Of a stretch of DNA of 64,000 nucleotides, positions 23,730-31,932 are shown one piece after another. Under the pieces are notes generated by a model. The model searched no databases and was not told the origin of the DNA. It saw only the letters and a list, made by a program, of their open reading frames with translations. Location of the stretch: positions 3,410,001-3,474,000 of the forward strand of contig NZ_CP062221.1 in the NCBI RefSeq assembly GCF_021590045.1, read 5' to 3'. Within the stretch, counting starts at the first letter, position 1. Each line of letters starts with the position of its first letter. This stretch comes from Cellulomonas palmilytica (GTDB lineage Bacteria; Actinomycetota; Actinomycetes; Actinomycetales; Cellulomonadaceae). A program made the translations under genes and the position numbers.

Positions 23730-24046
23730 CCGAGGATCGTAGAACGCCCCGCGCCCCGGCGGTTGAGACGCTGATCACGCGATCGCGTGAGACCGCGCCG
23801 ACCGCACCCGGACGGTCGTCGGCTACCCTGGACGGGTACATCGGTTGCCCGGTCGGCCACGACCATCTCGCACGTCTCTCCCGCACGCTCCCGCGCACGC
23901 GACGAGACGTAGCCCGCGAGTTCGACATCCGCGATCGGCTGCCGGCCACCCGTGGTGCCCCCGCTGCGCCCGGCGCGCGACCCGTCCCCCGACGGCGACG
24001 CCCGACCGGACGGCGCGCGGCCGCCACCCTGCACCGAAGAGCACAC
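23730..24046. other. Divergent promoter region and long 5' leader of the DEAD-box helicase gene
   Basis: 317 bases with no convincing gene. It contains a 16-bp palindrome (23775-23790) and a probable -10 element TACCCT at 23824-23829. The latter leaves an untranslated leader of about 210 bases. RNA helicase genes often have long regulated leaders, so this one could respond to temperature or to the helicase itself. I could not find a recognisable riboswitch or a strong terminator hairpin in it. Confidence 0.5.
23775..23790. promoter_or_regulatory. 16-bp perfect palindrome TCACGCGATCGCGTGA
   Basis: A self-complementary sequence lies about 35-50 bases upstream of the probable -10 of the helicase gene and about 45 bases upstream of the divergent ferritin-like start. 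Position and perfect symmetry suit an operator for a dimeric regulator. The palindrome is built of CG-rich words, so chance cannot be excluded. Confidence 0.45.
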
Positions 24047-25819
24047 GTGACCCAGACGCAGACGAACCTGCCCGCCGACGACCTCGGCGCCCCCGACACC
24101 ACGAGCGAGCACGCCTCGGCCCTCGCCGCCCCCTCGACCCGCCCCCTGGTGAGCACGGCCGCGTCCGTGCAGGCCGTGGACGCCTCGTTCGCCGACTTCG
24201 AGGTCCGGCCCGAGATCGTCCAGGCGCTCGCCGACGCGGGCATCACGCGCCCGTTCCCGATCCAGGCCATGACGCTGCCCGTCGCGCTGTCGGGCCACGA
24301 CATCATCGGCCAGGCCAAGACCGGTACCGGCAAGACGCTCGGCTTCGGTGTGCCGCTGCTCAACCGCATCGTCGCCCCCGGCGAGGAGGGCTACGACGCG
24401 CTGCGCGCGCCGGGCAAGCCCCAGGCGCTCGTCGTCGTCCCGACGCGTGAGCTCGCCGTGCAGGTCGCGGGCGACCTCGCGACCGCGTCCGCGCGCCGTG
24501 CGGTGCGGGTCGTGCAGGTCTACGGCGGCCGCGCGTACGAGCCGCAGATCGACGCGCTCAACAAGGGCGTCGACGTGGTCGTCGGCACGCCGGGCCGCAT
24601 GATCGACATGCTCAAGCAGCGTCACCTGGACCTGTCGCACGTGCGCACGGTCGTGCTCGACGAGGCCGACGAGATGCTCGACCTGGGCTTCCTGCCGGAC
24701 GTCGAGACGCTGCTCGCGGCCACGCCCGCGTCGCGCCACACCATGCTGTTCTCGGCGACCATGCCCGGGCCGGTCGTCGCGATGGCCCGCCGCTACATGT
24801 CGCAGCCGACGCACATCCGCGCGCAGGACCCCGACGACGACGGCAGCCAGACCGTCAAGAACATCAAGCAGGTCGTCTACCGCGCGCACGCGCTGGACAA
24901 GGTCGAGCTGCTCTCGCGCATCCTGCAGGCGCGCGGCCGCGGCCTGACGATCGTGTTCGCGCGCACCAAGCGCACGGCCGCGAAGGTCGCCGACGAGCTC
25001 GTCGAGCGCGGGTTCGCGGCGGGCGCGCTGCACGGCGACCTGGGCCAGGGCGCACGCGAGCAGGCGCTGCGCGCGTTCCGCCACGGCAAGGTCGACGTGC
25101 TCGTCGCGACGGACGTCGCGGCGCGCGGCATCGACGTCGAGGACGTCACGCACGTCATCAACTACCAGTGCCCCGAGGACGAGAAGACGTACCTGCACCG
25201 CACGGGCCGCACCGGCCGCGCGGGCAACAAGGGCACGGCCGTGACGTTCGTCGACTGGGACGACATGCCGCGCTGGGGCCTGATCGACAAGGCGCTCGGC
25301 CTGGGCAACCCCGAGCCGGCGGAGACGTACTCGAGCTCGGCGCACGTGTACTCCGACCTCGACATCCCCGAGGGCGTCAAGGGTCGCCTGCCCAAGGACA
25401 AGCAGACGCGCGAGGGTCTCGCCGCCGAGGCGATCGAGGACCTGGGCGAGACCGGCAAGCGCACGCGCCAGGGTGCGTCGGGCGGGCGTGACCCGCGCGG
25501 CGGCCAGGGCGGCGCGCGCGGCCGGTCCGACGAGCGTCCGGCCCGTGACGCCGGCGGTGACGCGGGCGAGGGCGGTCGTCGCCGTCGTCGTGGCGGCCGT
25601 GGCCGGGGCGCCGGTGGCGAGGGCGGCGCGACGGAGGCGCGGCCCACCGAGGCCGGCGCGAGCCAGGCTCCGCAGTCCGCTCCCGGCGCGGGCGTGCCGG
25701 GAGCCGACGAGGGCGGCGAGCCCCGCGCGCGACGGTCGCGCAACCGCCGTCGCACGCGCGGCGGGCGCCCCGCGGGCGAGTCCGGCGCGACCGAGGCGAG
25801 CGAGCCCGCCGGCGCCTGA
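24047..25819 (+). CDS. DEAD-box RNA helicase with basic low-complexity tail
   Basis: 590 residues from GTG 24047. All core motifs are present: F-x-x-F and Q-motif (FADFEVRP, PIQAMTLP), AKTGTGKT (Walker A), PTRELAVQ, GTPGR, DEAD within VVLDEADEMLDLGF, SAT, VFARTKR, ATDVAARGIDV and HRTGRTGRAG. The C-terminal 150 residues are rich in Arg, Gly, Ala and Glu (for example RRRRRGGRGRGAGGEGG) and are probably an RNA-binding disordered tail. It corresponds to Rv3211 (RhlE-type). It likely acts in rRNA or mRNA remodelling. A strong bidirectional terminator follows. Confidence 0.95.
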   Translation: MTQTQTNLPADDLGAPDTTSEHASALAAPSTRPLVSTAASVQAVDASFADFEVRPEIVQALADAGITRPFPIQAMTLPVALSGHDIIGQAKTGTGKTLGFGVPLLNRIVAPGEEGYDALRAPGKPQALVVVPTRELAVQVAGDLATASARRAVRVVQVYGGRAYEPQIDALNKGVDVVVGTPGRMIDMLKQRHLDLSHVRTVVLDEADEMLDLGFLPDVETLLAATPASRHTMLFSATMPGPVVAMARRYMSQPTHIRAQDPDDDGSQTVKNIKQVVYRAHALDKVELLSRILQARGRGLTIVFARTKRTAAKVADELVERGFAAGALHGDLGQGAREQALRAFRHGKVDVLVATDVAARGIDVEDVTHVINYQCPEDEKTYLHRTGRTGRAGNKGTAVTFVDWDDMPRWGLIDKALGLGNPEPAETYSSSAHVYSDLDIPEGVKGRLPKDKQTREGLAAEAIEDLGETGKRTRQGASGGRDPRGGQGGARGRSDERPARDAGGDAGEGGRRRRRGGRGRGAGGEGGATEARPTEAGASQAPQSAPGAGVPGADEGGEPRARRSRNRRRTRGGRPAGESGATEASEPAGA

Positions 25820-25841
25820 CCGGCCTCCGACGACCCGCACC

Positions 25842-25880
25842 ACGACGAAGGCCCCCGTGCTCCACGGGGGCCTTCGTCGT
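25842..25880. terminator. Bidirectional terminator between DEAD-box helicase and marC
   Basis: A perfect 18-bp stem: ACGACGAAGGCCCCCGTG at 25842-25859 with its complement at 25863-25880, and a 3-base loop. It lies between two convergent genes and can act on both strands. Confidence 0.85.
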
Positions 25881-25923
25881 GCGTCCGACGCCGCTCGTCG
25901 GCGGGGTCGTCGTCAGCGCGGCG

Positions 25924-26550
25924 TCAGGACGCGTCCTGCACGAACGCGACCACCGCGTCCGCGATGAGCTGCACCGCGATCGCGGCGAGCAGGAGACCCG
26001 CGATGCGGGTCACGAGGATCGTGCCGGAGTCCTTGAGCACGCGGTGGATGACGTTCGCGAACCGCATCGCGAGGTAGAGGGACACGTGCACCGCGACGAC
26101 CGCGAGCGCGATCGCTGTCCAGTCCCCGACGGTGCCGTCGGCCTGCTTGACGAACACCATGGTCGCGACGATCGCGCCGGGGCCGGCGAGCAGCGGCGTG
26201 CCGAGCGGCACGAGCGCGACGTTGACCTTGGCGTTCGGTGAGGCCTGCTGCTCCTCCATCTTCCCGGTGAGCAGCTCCATCGCGATGAGCAGCAGCAGGA
26301 GCCCGCCGGACGCCTGCAGCGCCGCGAGCGAGATGTGCATGTACGACAGGATCGACTGGCCGAAGATCGCGAACGACACGATGACGCCGAGCGCGACGGC
26401 GACGGCCTGCCACGCGGCCTTGTTGCGCTGCTTGCGGGTCATGGCGCCCGTGAGGCCGAGGAAGATCGGCACGGTCCCGGGCGGGTCCATGATGACGAAC
26501 AACGTGATGAAGACCGACGCGAACAGGCGCGGGTCGAAGACGTCGGTCAC
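25924..26550 (-). CDS. marC: MarC family integral membrane protein
   Basis: 208 residues with six hydrophobic segments. The N-terminus contains TLFVIMDPPGTVPIFLGLT, the conserved MarC opening with the DPPG turn, and mid-protein VPLGTPLLAGPGAI is the second family signature. GTG 26550 is the start. MarC proteins were once linked to multiple antibiotic resistance, but their transport role is unresolved. The gene follows the PHP gene by 93 bases on the same strand and may share its transcript. It ends against the terminator at 25842-25880. Confidence 0.9.
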   Translation of the reverse strand: MTDVFDPRLFASVFITLFVIMDPPGTVPIFLGLTGAMTRKQRNKAAWQAVAVALGVIVSFAIFGQSILSYMHISLAALQASGGLLLLLIAMELLTGKMEEQQASPNAKVNVALVPLGTPLLAGPGAIVATMVFVKQADGTVGDWTAIALAVVAVHVSLYLAMRFANVIHRVLKDSGTILVTRIAGLLLAAIAVQLIADAVVAFVQDAS

Positions 26551-26643
26551 CTCGCCGCCTCGTCCCGGACCGCGCGGGTCGTCCTCACACGGGCCGTGCC
26601 CGCACGGCCGGTGGGGCCGCTCGTCGTCGTCGCTGCGCCGGGG

Positions 26644-27483
26644 TCACCGGACCACATCACTCGTGCCTCGTTCCTCGATCACGGCCAGGATCTCCGGCCG
26701 GGTCAGATTCTCCCCCAGCGCGTTGACCTTCCCCGCACCGTGGTAGTCGCTGCCCCCGGTGACGAGCAGCCCGAGCCGGTCGGCGATCGCGCGCAGCCGC
26801 TCGCGCTGCGCGGGTGAGTGGTCGCGGTGGTCGACCTCAAGCCCGGCCAGACCGGCGGCGGCGAGCTCGTCGAACGTCTCGTCGGGCACGATGCGCCCGC
26901 GCGCGTCGGCCCCGGGGTGCGCGAACACCGCGACTCCCCCGGCGGCGACGATCGCGCGCACCGCGTCGGCGGCCGCGGGCGCGTAGTGCGGCACGTGGTA
27001 CGGGCCGTCGGCGCGCAGCAGGTGCGCGAACGCGGCGTCCCGGTCGGGCACGACGCCGTTCGCGACGAGCGCGTCGGCGACGTGCGGCCGGCCGACGGTC
27101 ACGGCGTCACCGGCCTGCGCGAGCACGTCGTCCCACGTGATCGGCACGTCCGCGGCGAGCAGGTCGACCATGCGCTCCGCGCGCGTGAGCCGCGCGTGGC
27201 GTGTGGCCTCGAGCTCGGCGACGAGCGCGGGGTGCGTCGGGTCCTGCAGGTAGGACAGCAGGTGGACGCTCACGCCGCGCCACCGGGCGGACACCTCGGT
27301 GCCGCGCACGAGCGCGACGCCGTGCTCGGCCGCCGCGAGCGCCGCGGGCGCCCAGCCGACGGTCGTGTCGTGGTCGGTGAGGGCGAGGACGTCGAGCCCG
27401 GCGCGCGCGGCGGCCGCGACGAGCTCGGCGGGGCTCTGCGTGCCGTCGGACGCCGACGAGTGGGCGTGCAGGTCGATGCGCAC
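26644..27483 (-). CDS. PHP-domain metal-dependent phosphoesterase
   Basis: 279 residues from GTG 27483. The PHP fold shows DLHAHSSASDGT (metal-binding HxH), TDHDTT, GRPHVADAL, VAVFAHPGA and GGSDYHG near the C-terminus. This is the YciV / RNase AM / TrpH-like group, whose characterised members hydrolyse nucleoside 3',5'-bisphosphates or trim 5' ends of RNA. Which activity applies here cannot be read from sequence. The gene is divergent from the aminopeptidase P gene, and marC follows downstream. Confidence 0.9.
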   Translation of the reverse strand: MRIDLHAHSSASDGTQSPAELVAAAARAGLDVLALTDHDTTVGWAPAALAAAEHGVALVRGTEVSARWRGVSVHLLSYLQDPTHPALVAELEATRHARLTRAERMVDLLAADVPITWDDVLAQAGDAVTVGRPHVADALVANGVVPDRDAAFAHLLRADGPYHVPHYAPAAADAVRAIVAAGGVAVFAHPGADARGRIVPDETFDELAAAGLAGLEVDHRDHSPAQRERLRAIADRLGLLVTGGSDYHGAGKVNALGENLTRPEILAVIEERGTSDVVR

Positions 27484-27556
27484 CCCGGAACCGTATCGAG
27501 CCTCGTCGGCGGCTCGCACGCCTCGTGCGTCCGGCGCACGGTGGGAAGATGGCGGG

Positions 27557-29146
27557 ATGAGCGACGACACCGCAGCCCCCGACGCCACGACGAGCGCTCC
27601 CACGGCTGCCGGTCCCGGCGACCCGGGCTGGCAGGAGGGGCAGCCGCTCGAGGAGCGCGGCGCGAACCGTTCGCAGCGCCCCGGGTCGGCGACGTTCCTG
27701 GAGTTCGTGACGTCCGGCTGGGCCCCGCGCCCGGCGTCCGAGGTGACGCGCAGCCCCGCGGCGGACTTCACGGCCGCGCGGCGCAGCGCGCTGTCGGGCA
27801 AGTTCCCGGGCCGTCGGCTCGTCGTGCCCGCGGGCACGTTCAAGGTGCGCTCGAACGACACGGACTACCGGTTCCGCCCGCACTCCGCGTTCGCGCACCT
27901 CACGGGGCTGGGCGTCGAGCAGGAGCCCGACGCGGTGCTCGTCCTGCACCCCGTGGACGACGGCACGGGCGACGACGGAAGCGGCCACCACGCGGTGCTG
28001 TACCTGCGGCCGCTCGCGGGCCGGGACACCACCGAGTTCTTCTCGGACTCGCGCTACGGCGAGTTCTGGGTGGGTGCGCGCCCGACGCTCGAGGACATGG
28101 AGACGCTCACGGGCATCACCACCGCGCACCTCGACGACCTGCGCGACGCGCTCGCGAAGGACGTCGGCGAGGGCGGCGTGCAGGTGCTCGTCGTGCCGGA
28201 GGTCGACCCCGCGGTCGAGGCCGTGGTGGAGGAGATCCGCCGGCAGGAGGCCGAGCGCACGGCGCAGCAGGAGGAGCGCGACGAGCACCTCGTCGAGGCG
28301 CTGTCCGAGCTGCGGCTCGTGAAGGACGCGTACGAGGTCGAGCAGATGCGGCTCGCGGTCGCGACGACGATCGAGGGCTTCGAGAAGGTCGTGCGCGCAC
28401 TGCCCGCGGCCCAGGAGCACGCGCGCGGCGAGCGCGTCGTCGAGGGCACGTTCGTCGGCCACGCACGCCAGGAGGGCAACGCGGTCGGCTACGAGACGAT
28501 CGCCGCGGCCGGCGAGCACGCGACGACGCTGCACTGGATCGACAACGACGGCCAGGTCCGCGCGGGCGAGCTGCTGCTGCTCGACGCGGGTGTCGAGGTC
28601 GACTCGCTGTACACCGCGGACCTCACGCGCACGATCCCGGTGGACGGCACGTACACCGAGGTCCAGCGCCGCGTGTACCAGGCGGTGCTGGACGCGGCCG
28701 ACGCCGCGTTCGCCGCGGCCGTGCCGGGCGCGCGGTTCCGGGACGTGCACGCTGCGGCGATGGAGGTCATCGCGGCGCGCCTCGAGGAGTGGGGCCTGCT
28801 GCCGGTGACGGCCGAGGAGTCCTTGCACGCGGACAACCAGCACCACCGCCGCTGGATGGTGCACGGCACGAGCCACCACCTCGGCATCGACGTGCACGAC
28901 TGCGCGCAGGCGCGCGCCGAGCTCTACCTCGACGGCGTGCTCGAGCCGGGCATGGTGTTCACGATCGAGCCGGGCCTGTACTTCAAGTCCGACGACCTGC
29001 TGATCCCGGCCGAGTACCGGGGCATCGGCGTGCGCATCGAGGACGACGTGCTCATCACCGTCGACGGCAACGAGAACCTCTCGGCGGCACTGCCGCGCGA
29101 CCCCGACGCCGTCGAGGCGTGGATGGCGGGGCTGCTCGGGCGCTGA
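27557..29146 (+). CDS. pepP: Aminopeptidase P family (M24B) Xaa-Pro peptidase
   Basis: 529 residues from ATG 27557. An N-terminal aminopeptidase P domain (AMP_N; FRPHSAFAHLTGLG, about 110-125) precedes a pita-bread catalytic domain. The dinuclear metal ligands are readable: Asp in LLLDAGVEVDS, Asp in YTADLTRTI, His in HGTSHHLGIDVHD, Glu in TIEPGLYF and Glu in GIGVRIEDDVL. It removes N-terminal residues ahead of proline in cytosolic peptides. The N-terminal 50 residues are an Ala/Pro-rich extension. The gene is convergent with the stress-protein gene, with only 4 bases between the stops. Confidence 0.94.
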   Translation: MSDDTAAPDATTSAPTAAGPGDPGWQEGQPLEERGANRSQRPGSATFLEFVTSGWAPRPASEVTRSPAADFTAARRSALSGKFPGRRLVVPAGTFKVRSNDTDYRFRPHSAFAHLTGLGVEQEPDAVLVLHPVDDGTGDDGSGHHAVLYLRPLAGRDTTEFFSDSRYGEFWVGARPTLEDMETLTGITTAHLDDLRDALAKDVGEGGVQVLVVPEVDPAVEAVVEEIRRQEAERTAQQEERDEHLVEALSELRLVKDAYEVEQMRLAVATTIEGFEKVVRALPAAQEHARGERVVEGTFVGHARQEGNAVGYETIAAAGEHATTLHWIDNDGQVRAGELLLLDAGVEVDSLYTADLTRTIPVDGTYTEVQRRVYQAVLDAADAAFAAAVPGARFRDVHAAAMEVIAARLEEWGLLPVTAEESLHADNQHHRRWMVHGTSHHLGIDVHDCAQARAELYLDGVLEPGMVFTIEPGLYFKSDDLLIPAEYRGIGVRIEDDVLITVDGNENLSAALPRDPDAVEAWMAGLLGR

Positions 29147-29150
29147 CGCG

Positions 29151-29819
29151 CTACGCGGTGGGGCCGGTGGTCGTCGGGCCGGCCTCACCGGACGCGGCGG
29201 GCGGGCGGTCGGGCGACTGGTCGACGGGCTGGTCGACGGGCTGGTCGACAGGCTGGTCGGCGGGCTGGTCGGCGGACGGCTGGTCGGCGGGCTGGACGGG
29301 CGCGGGCTGGGCCGGGCGCGCGGGCCAGCCCGACACGACTCCGCCGACCTCGCTCAGGAGGTTGCGCGCCTGGTTGGCCTTCTCGGCGTGGCACAGCACT
29401 GCGTAGGAGGCGGCGACGATCTGGCTCGCGGACGTGAAGTCGCGTCGCCCGCGCGTGAGCGAGTACGTCAGCACCGAGAACAGCAGGCCGAACGCGCCAC
29501 CGATGAGGATCGCGGGCAGGAACGGGCTGCTCCCGCCGGGCTCGGAGAACAGCGACAGCAGGATGCCGACGAACAGGCCGAACCACGCGCCGGAGACGAA
29601 CCCGCCGGACGCGGCGCGCGAGTAGGACAGCCGCCCGGTGACGCGCTCGACCATCTGCAGGTCGGTGCCGACGATCGTGACCATCTGCACGGGGAACGCC
29701 TTGTCGGCGAGCAGGTCGACGGCCTTCTGCGCCTGCGCGTACGTGTCGTACCGCGCGACGGTCTCGCCCTGCGGGGGTGTCGGGGTACGCGGGATGCGGG
29801 CCTGGCCTGGGAACGACAT
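29151..29819 (-). CDS. General-stress-protein-like membrane protein with Asp-Gln-Pro repeat tail
   Basis: 222 residues. The N-terminal half resembles the general stress protein 17M-type domain (ARYDTYAQAQKAVDLLADK, about 23-41, then VTIVGTDLQMVERVTGRL). Two hydrophobic segments (about 73-92 and 100-120) follow. The C-terminal 60 residues are Pro-rich with a run of Asp-Gln-Pro-Val and Asp-Gln-Pro-Ala units. The function of this actinobacterial family is unknown. The repeat tail is probably disordered and exposed. Confidence 0.78.
   Translation of the reverse strand: MSFPGQARIPRTPTPPQGETVARYDTYAQAQKAVDLLADKAFPVQMVTIVGTDLQMVERVTGRLSYSRAASGGFVSGAWFGLFVGILLSLFSEPGGSSPFLPAILIGGAFGLLFSVLTYSLTRGRRDFTSASQIVAASYAVLCHAEKANQARNLLSEVGGVVSGWPARPAQPAPVQPADQPSADQPADQPVDQPVDQPVDQSPDRPPAASGEAGPTTTGPTA
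29216..29292. repeat. 12-bp tandem repeat encoding the Asp-Gln-Pro tail
   Basis: About six imperfect copies of CTGGTCGACGGG / CTGGTCGGCGGG, read on the minus strand as four codons each. The frame is kept whatever the copy number, so the tail length may vary between strains. Confidence 0.85.
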
Positions 29820-29956
29820 GGCCCGATCCTCCCCCGCCGAGCTGGGCCCGCGCCAGCACGCGCCGCGACGATCTCTCGGCGACCAGCGGGAACGCGACGC
29901 GCGCCCGCGGCGCGGGCGTGACGTGCGGGCGGGGCCCCGGCGTCTAGGCTGGCCGC

Positions 29957-31276
29957 GTGAGCAGCGTGGGCACCCGGGTGTTCGTCGCGCGCCTGGCCGG
30001 CACCACGGTCTTCGACCCGCTCGGTGACCAGGTCGGGCGCGTGCGCGACGTCGTCGTGCTCGTGCGCCCCAAGGGTGCGCCGCGCGCCGTCGGGCTCGTC
30101 GTCGAGGTCCCCGGCAAGCGCCGGGTCTTCCTGCCCCTGACGCGCGTCACCGCGATGGACCCCGGGCAGGTCATCTCGACCGGCCTGGTGAACATGCGCC
30201 GCTTCGAGCAGCGCGCGTTCGAGACGCTCGTCGTGAGCGAGCTGCTCGACCGCACGGTCGACCTCGCCGACGGCAGCGGGTCCGCGACCATCGAGGACGT
30301 CGCGATCGAGCTGCAGCGCAACAACGACTGGGTGGTCACCAAGCTGTTCGTGCGGCGGGTCGTGCCCGGGCACCGCGGGCTGCTGCGCCGGCGCGGCGAG
30401 ACGCAGCTCGTCTCGATGGGTGAGGTCACCGGCCTCGCGCGCGCCGCGGGTCAGCAGGGCGCGGAGCTGCTGCTCGCGCAGTACGAGGACCTCAAGCCCG
30501 CCGACCTGGCCGACGTGCTGCACGACCTGGGCACCACGCGGCGGCTCGAGGTCGCCTCCGCGCTCGACAACGACCGCCTCGCCGACGTGCTCGAGGAGCT
30601 GCCCGAGGACGACCAGGTCGCGATCCTGCAGGGGCTCGAGCTGGGCCGCGCGGCCGACGTCCTGGAGGCCATGGAGCCCGACGACGCCGCCGACCTGCTG
30701 GGCGAGCTGCCCGACGAGCAGGCCGCCGAGCTCCTCGAGCTCATGGAGCCCGAGGAGGCGAAGGACGTCCGGCGCCTGCTCGCGTACGAGGACAACACCG
30801 CGGGCGGTCTCATGACCACCGAGCCCGTGATCCTCGGCCCCGAGACGCCGATCGCCGCCGCTCTCGCGCACGTGCGCCGCCAGGACCTCACGCCCGCGCT
30901 CGCGTCCATGGTGTTCGTCGTGCGCCCGCCGCTCGAGACGCCCACCGGCCGGTACATCGGGGTCGTGCACCTGCAGCGCATGCTGCGCGAGCCCCCGCAC
31001 GAGGCGATCGGGTCGATCGTCGACACCGACATCGAGCCCATCGAGGCCGGCGCTCCCCTGATGTCCGTGACGCGCCAGCTCGCGACCTACAACCTGCTCG
31101 CGCTGCCGGTCGTGGACGCCGACAAGCGCCTGCTGGGCGCGGTCTCGGTCGACGACGTGCTCGACCACCTGCTGCCCGAGGACTGGCGCGAGCAGGACGA
31201 CGAACCGGGCGGGGCGAGGGTCGTGAGCGCACCCGGTCCGCGGCACGCGGCCAAGCCGGCGGTGGGCCGTGGCTGA
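29957..31276 (+). CDS. PRC-barrel, MgtE N-terminal and CBS domain protein (no transport domain)
   Basis: 439 residues. A PRC-barrel-like N-terminus (about 8-90) is followed by an MgtE_N helical superdomain (about 165-275, with VLEELPEDDQVAILQGLE, DVLEAMEPDDAADLLGEL) and a CBS pair (about 285-410). The membrane domain of true MgtE magnesium channels is absent, so this is likely a soluble sensor or a partner protein. It corresponds to Rv1232c as I recall it. GTG 29957 lies 7 bases after TAGGCT (29945-29950), which suggests a leaderless transcript. The stop overlaps the DUF1003 start by 8 bases. Confidence 0.88.
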   Translation: MSSVGTRVFVARLAGTTVFDPLGDQVGRVRDVVVLVRPKGAPRAVGLVVEVPGKRRVFLPLTRVTAMDPGQVISTGLVNMRRFEQRAFETLVVSELLDRTVDLADGSGSATIEDVAIELQRNNDWVVTKLFVRRVVPGHRGLLRRRGETQLVSMGEVTGLARAAGQQGAELLLAQYEDLKPADLADVLHDLGTTRRLEVASALDNDRLADVLEELPEDDQVAILQGLELGRAADVLEAMEPDDAADLLGELPDEQAAELLELMEPEEAKDVRRLLAYEDNTAGGLMTTEPVILGPETPIAAALAHVRRQDLTPALASMVFVVRPPLETPTGRYIGVVHLQRMLREPPHEAIGSIVDTDIEPIEAGAPLMSVTRQLATYNLLALPVVDADKRLLGAVSVDDVLDHLLPEDWREQDDEPGGARVVSAPGPRHAAKPAVGRG

Positions 31277-31835
31277 GCGTCTCGACCAGCCGCGCGAGTC
31301 GCGGCGCTCGCTGCTGCCGCGCCCGTCGACCGACCAGGACGCCGCGGGTCGCGTCTCGGAGAGCATCGCGCGCTTCCTGGGCACGCCGTCGTTCATCTTC
31401 TGGCTGACGATCTTCTGCGTCGTGTGGCTCGGCTGGAACTCGTGGGGGCCGGAGGAGCTGCGGTTCGACAAGGCGTCGAACGGCTTCACCGCGCTCACCC
31501 TGATGCTCTCGCTGCAGGCCTCCTACGCCGCTCCCCTGATCCTGCTCGCCGCCAACCGGCAGACCGACCGCGACCGCGTGCAGGCCGAGCAGGACCGGCA
31601 GCGCGCCGAGCGGAACCTCGCCGACACCGAGTACCTGGCGCGCGAGATGGCGGCGCTGCGCATCGCGCTGGGCGAGGTCGCGACGCGCGACTTCGTGCGC
31701 TCCGAGCTGCGCAACCTCCTGGAGGACCTCGCGGAGCACGACGACGAGGACGGCGACGACGGCGAGGCGGCGGACAGGCCCGACCCGCGCCCACGCACCG
31801 ACCGCAAGACCGACCGACGACGCGCGGGCACCTAG
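31269..31835 (+). CDS. DUF1003 membrane protein
   Basis: 188 residues. Two transmembrane helices (about 44-60 and 75-97) flank the DUF1003 core, with FLGTPSFIFWLTIFCVVWLG and LMLSLQASYAAPLILLA. A charged coiled-coil-like region (DRDRVQAEQDRQRAERNLAD) and an acidic, then basic tail follow. Function is unknown. Translation is probably coupled to the upstream MgtE_N/CBS gene through the 8-base overlap, and the pair is conserved together (Rv1231c-Rv1232c), suggesting a joint role, possibly in divalent-cation physiology. Confidence 0.88.
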   Translation: MAERLDQPRESRRSLLPRPSTDQDAAGRVSESIARFLGTPSFIFWLTIFCVVWLGWNSWGPEELRFDKASNGFTALTLMLSLQASYAAPLILLAANRQTDRDRVQAEQDRQRAERNLADTEYLAREMAALRIALGEVATRDFVRSELRNLLEDLAEHDDEDGDDGEAADRPDPRPRTDRKTDRRRAGT

Positions 31836-31932
31836 ACGACCGTCGTCGCCGTGACGCGACCTGCGGGCCGGTCACGGACCAGGGCCGGACGGCCCGCGCT
31901 CGTCGCGCCGTGGCCGACCTAGCATGGTCGCC

